Shown: piece after piece, positions 4,164-6,323 of the stretch | Layout: each line of letters starts with the position of its first letter | Position numbering within the stretch: position 1 is the stretch's first letter | Assembly (NCBI GenBank): GCA_902803365.1 | Contig: CADCPU010000457.1 | Location: 1 to 6,323, forward strand | Source: Oscillospiraceae bacterium | GTDB taxonomy: Bacteria; Bacillota_A; Clostridia; Saccharofermentanales; Saccharofermentanaceae | Length of the DNA: 6,323 nt | Reading direction: 5' to 3' | The notes under the pieces: generated by a model | Databases searched by the model: none | The model's input: the letters and a program-made list of their open reading frames with translations, nothing else | What the model was told of the DNA's origin: nothing | Program-made: the position numbers and the translations under genes

Positions 4164-5888
4164 TTACTGTTCTTTCTTAAGGAGCACCAGGACAAGATTC
4201 TCAAGATAAAGAGCAGACAGCATAAGCCAGCTGCAGACAACGATAAAGCTGATATACCCGTCCTGCTCAAGAAACTTCGCTGACCAGTAGACGGTCAAAA
4301 GTATATCCACAATGGCAATAAACGCATATATCGCGACAAGTCCCGTACCGTTCTCGGTTCTTTTTACGCCTTCCATATCAAAACCGAACCTGATCCCGCC
4401 GTCTTCATTCTTGACCTCATACGAAGCCTTATGACGCTCAAGTATCCCCGCACTGATGGAAAGACCCATACCGCTTCCGTGCGAGCCCTGGTCCTTCAGA
4501 GCGACGACATCCATTGATGTCCAGAGCTTTTTCAAGGTCTCCTCATCGAACGGCTCGCTCTTGTTCCAGACAGAGAACTTCTTGCCGTCGGTCACGATCT
4601 TAATGATCTTGTCCTTCTGGCCGTATCTGATCGCATTGGAGATAAGGTTATCCATGACCATGCGCATGAGGGCTCGATCACAGAGGACCGTTGTGCCTTT
4701 TTGAACGCGCTCGACCTTGATCCCCGTCTCAGCGATCTTATCCTCGTAGGACCTCAAGATCTCGTCCGCCAGATCGTCGAGCTTTACCTCCGTCAGATCG
4801 AGCTTATTCGTCTTATCCGTGACCCTCGAATAGGTGAGCATCCTGTTCAGAAGGTCGTTCATATAGCTGCTCTCGTGGGTCAGGACCTCAAGATAGTGAG
4901 CCTGCTTCTCGGGCCTTTTGCCGGTTGCCAGGTACTCCGCGGTGTTACTGACGACCGCGACCGGCGTCTTGAGCTCATGCGCGACAGCATCGATAAAGTT
5001 ATCGCGGTTCTTACGCTCCCTCGCTCTCTTTTCCATGGAATAATCGTAAAAGATCATAAAGTAGAACGCGAGCGTCTGAACGACAGCCGCGGACAGGAGC
5101 ATCTGCTTCAAAGAAAGCTCGAACGCGATACGGTCGACATCAAAACCGAGAGTAAAGAACATGGTCGGATCATCGGTTCGGATCTTATAATACTTTGAAT
5201 TCGGCTGGAAGATCGAGCCCTGGTATGTCACGGTATTTGTATAGACATTCTCATCCGCCTCAAGATCCATATCACACTGCTTGAAAGCAACAAGGCGGAC
5301 ATCGTCGATGACCTTGATATCCTTATGAAGATCCTCATAGACCTCCTCGCCCTTACTGTCGTCACCTATCGTACAAACCTCAAACGTGCCGTAATCGAGC
5401 GCAGTCAGGGTATAATCTCCATCCTCGCCCTCGGACGCACAGATTCGTGATATGCGGCAGTTATTCTCAAAACCCTTGTCGTTATCAAACAACGGCTCAA
5501 GCTCATCCTTGGAGAAAAAATCGTAAAGATCCCAGAATCTGAGGTCGCCGTTCGGATCGGTATAGTATAAGATCAGGATATCGCCGTCGATCCAAAAGTC
5601 CGGATCGTCCACTCCGCTTACGAGCTGCGAAGCCACGTTGCCACTGTATCCTTTGCTCATCGTGAGCGTGCGGATGAACTGGAGCGCCTCTCTTGACGCG
5701 AGTGCAACATTGTTATCGTAACACATCTCGCTCAGCCTGAAGGCCGACGCCTCATTCGTCTCAACGACCTGGCGCCTGACACCGACATAGAGTACTGCGG
5801 CGATCAGGACCATAACGACAAGCGCCAAAAGCTCAAACAATATATAAGGCTTGTACCAGCCCTTTTCTCTCTTTCTTCTCGTTTTCAT
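4164..5888 (-). CDS. Sensor histidine kinase with C-terminal membrane helices
   Basis: The 574-aa product is the sensor of a two-component system. After a basic N-terminus come TM1 (about 15-37), an extracytoplasmic sensor region of some 220 residues (38-260) of no recognised fold, and TM2 (about 260-281). The HisKA domain holds the phosphorylated His304 in DAVAHELKTP. The ATPase domain shows the N-box DNLISNAIRYG (Asn418) and the G2 box GSHGSGMGLSI (468-478), but the G1 box (usually DxGxG) reads WNKSEP, a divergent form. Unusually, two further hydrophobic helices follow the ATPase domain (about 515-535 and 545-570), ending in a short KKEQ tail. The ATG at 5888 is preceded by AGGGA with a spacing of about 8 bases; an in-frame TTG at 5906 has no ribosome site. 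The gene follows its response regulator by 42 bases, so it is almost certainly in the same operon. The signal sensed is unknown. Confidence 0.92.
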   Translation of the reverse strand: MKTRRKREKGWYKPYILFELLALVVMVLIAAVLYVGVRRQVVETNEASAFRLSEMCYDNNVALASREALQFIRTLTMSKGYSGNVASQLVSGVDDPDFWIDGDILILYYTDPNGDLRFWDLYDFFSKDELEPLFDNDKGFENNCRISRICASEGEDGDYTLTALDYGTFEVCTIGDDSKGEEVYEDLHKDIKVIDDVRLVAFKQCDMDLEADENVYTNTVTYQGSIFQPNSKYYKIRTDDPTMFFTLGFDVDRIAFELSLKQMLLSAAVVQTLAFYFMIFYDYSMEKRARERKNRDNFIDAVAHELKTPVAVVSNTAEYLATGKRPEKQAHYLEVLTHESSYMNDLLNRMLTYSRVTDKTNKLDLTEVKLDDLADEILRSYEDKIAETGIKVERVQKGTTVLCDRALMRMVMDNLISNAIRYGQKDKIIKIVTDGKKFSVWNKSEPFDEETLKKLWTSMDVVALKDQGSHGSGMGLSISAGILERHKASYEVKNEDGGIRFGFDMEGVKRTENGTGLVAIYAFIAIVDILLTVYWSAKFLEQDGYISFIVVCSWLMLSALYLENLVLVLLKKEQ

Positions 5889-5930
5889 CTCATTTTTCCC
5901 TTGCAAAAACCATGTACAGGCATTGATCCG

Positions 5931-6323
5931 CTAAACAAAACGATATCCTTCCTTGATCACGGTCTCGATATGATCGCCGTAATCGCCAAGGGAACGCCTG
6001 AGCTTCTTTATATGAGTGTCGACGACGCGATCGCTGCCGTCATAGTCAAAGCCCCAGATGCGGTCGAGTATCTGTTCGCGTGACAGCACCCTCCCGCGGT
6101 TGGAGATAAAATAGCTCAGGAGGTTATAGTCGAGTGTCGCGAGCTTGATCTCAGCGCCCTTCAAGGTCACCATGCGCTTCTGAAGATCCACCGTCAGATC
6201 CCCGTCCGTGAACGTGCTTCCCGTAACGGCTCTTCCTCCCGCGCGCTCGAGCACGGCCTTGCACTTGGCAACGAGTATCGGAAGCGAGAACGGCTTGGTG
6301 ACATATTCGTCTGCACCGAGCGA
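5931..6323 (-). CDS. OmpR/PhoB-type response regulator, 3' part
   Basis: Only the last 130 residues are in the window; the start, the phosphorylated aspartate and the promoter lie beyond base 6323. The visible part begins with the end of a receiver domain (GADEYVTKPF, with the conserved Lys) and a linker. From about residue 40 a winged-helix DNA-binding domain follows: strands around FTDGDLTVDL, the recognition region GRVLSREQILDRIWGFDYDGSDRVVDTHIKKLRRSLGD, and the C-terminal beta hairpin ending EGYRFV. This is the OmpR family layout, so the protein is expected to bind DNA when phosphorylated by the kinase encoded 42 bases downstream. The usual TxxE and GxGYRF positions read ATLD and KEGYRF, mild variants. 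The stop is TAG at 5933-5931. Target genes cannot be told from the window. Confidence 0.93.
   Translation of the reverse strand, partial: SLGADEYVTKPFSLPILVAKCKAVLERAGGRAVTGSTFTDGDLTVDLQKRMVTLKGAEIKLATLDYNLLSYFISNRGRVLSREQILDRIWGFDYDGSDRVVDTHIKKLRRSLGDYGDHIETVIKEGYRFV

Noticed and set aside
4701..5198. 165-codon plus-strand open frame
   Set aside because: It is antisense to the histidine kinase, across its HisKA domain and TM2; the long frame is a by-product of the coding strand's codon use.

Overview
The window looks like chromosomal DNA of a Gram-positive anaerobe of the class Clostridia, in the Lachnospiraceae/Oscillospiraceae sort of range. I infer this from moderate GC, strong purine-rich Shine-Dalgarno sites, a lipobox lipoprotein, and the style of the TPR-like anchored protein and the 7TM-GGDEF protein. 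Genus cannot be settled from the sequence alone. I see no mobile element, CRISPR array, rRNA or tRNA.

Layout from left to right. (1) Bases 1-27 hold the first nine codons of a minus-strand gene leaving the window, with a good promoter (57-85). (2) Bases 28-291 are intergenic, with a 10-bp hairpin (98-131) and a UUCG-loop hairpin (224-249) that probably terminates the next gene. (3) Bases 292-1617, minus strand, encode a 441-aa membrane-anchored protein with TPR-like repeats and an unrecognised C-terminal domain. (4) A divergent intergenic region with two inverted repeats leads to a cluster of very small plus-strand membrane-protein genes: 34 aa (1846-1950), a doubtful 21-aa ORF (2038-2103) and 54 aa (2139-2303), with a strong hairpin at 1985-2014. 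(5) Only 9 bases further on, convergent on the minus strand, is a 165-aa lipoprotein (2313-2810). (6) Bases 2903-4048, minus, encode a seven-helix membrane diguanylate cyclase with an AGDEF active site and no RxxD inhibitory site. (7) Bases 4164-5888, minus, encode a sensor histidine kinase with a large extracytoplasmic domain and, unusually, two more membrane helices after the ATPase domain. (8) Bases 5931-6323, minus, hold the 3' part of its OmpR-type response regulator.

The regulator and kinase are adjacent, 42 bases apart, and form a classic two-component operon. The diguanylate cyclase directly downstream has its own extended -10 promoter, so it may be expressed independently, but read-through from the kinase is possible because no clear terminator separates them. 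Most of the products are envelope proteins: anchored TPR-like protein, small membrane proteins, lipoprotein, membrane cyclase and membrane kinase. Whether they share a pathway cannot be told from this window. Nothing here is clearly a new system. The most interesting points are the cluster of tiny hydrophobic genes and the kinase with C-terminal membrane helices.
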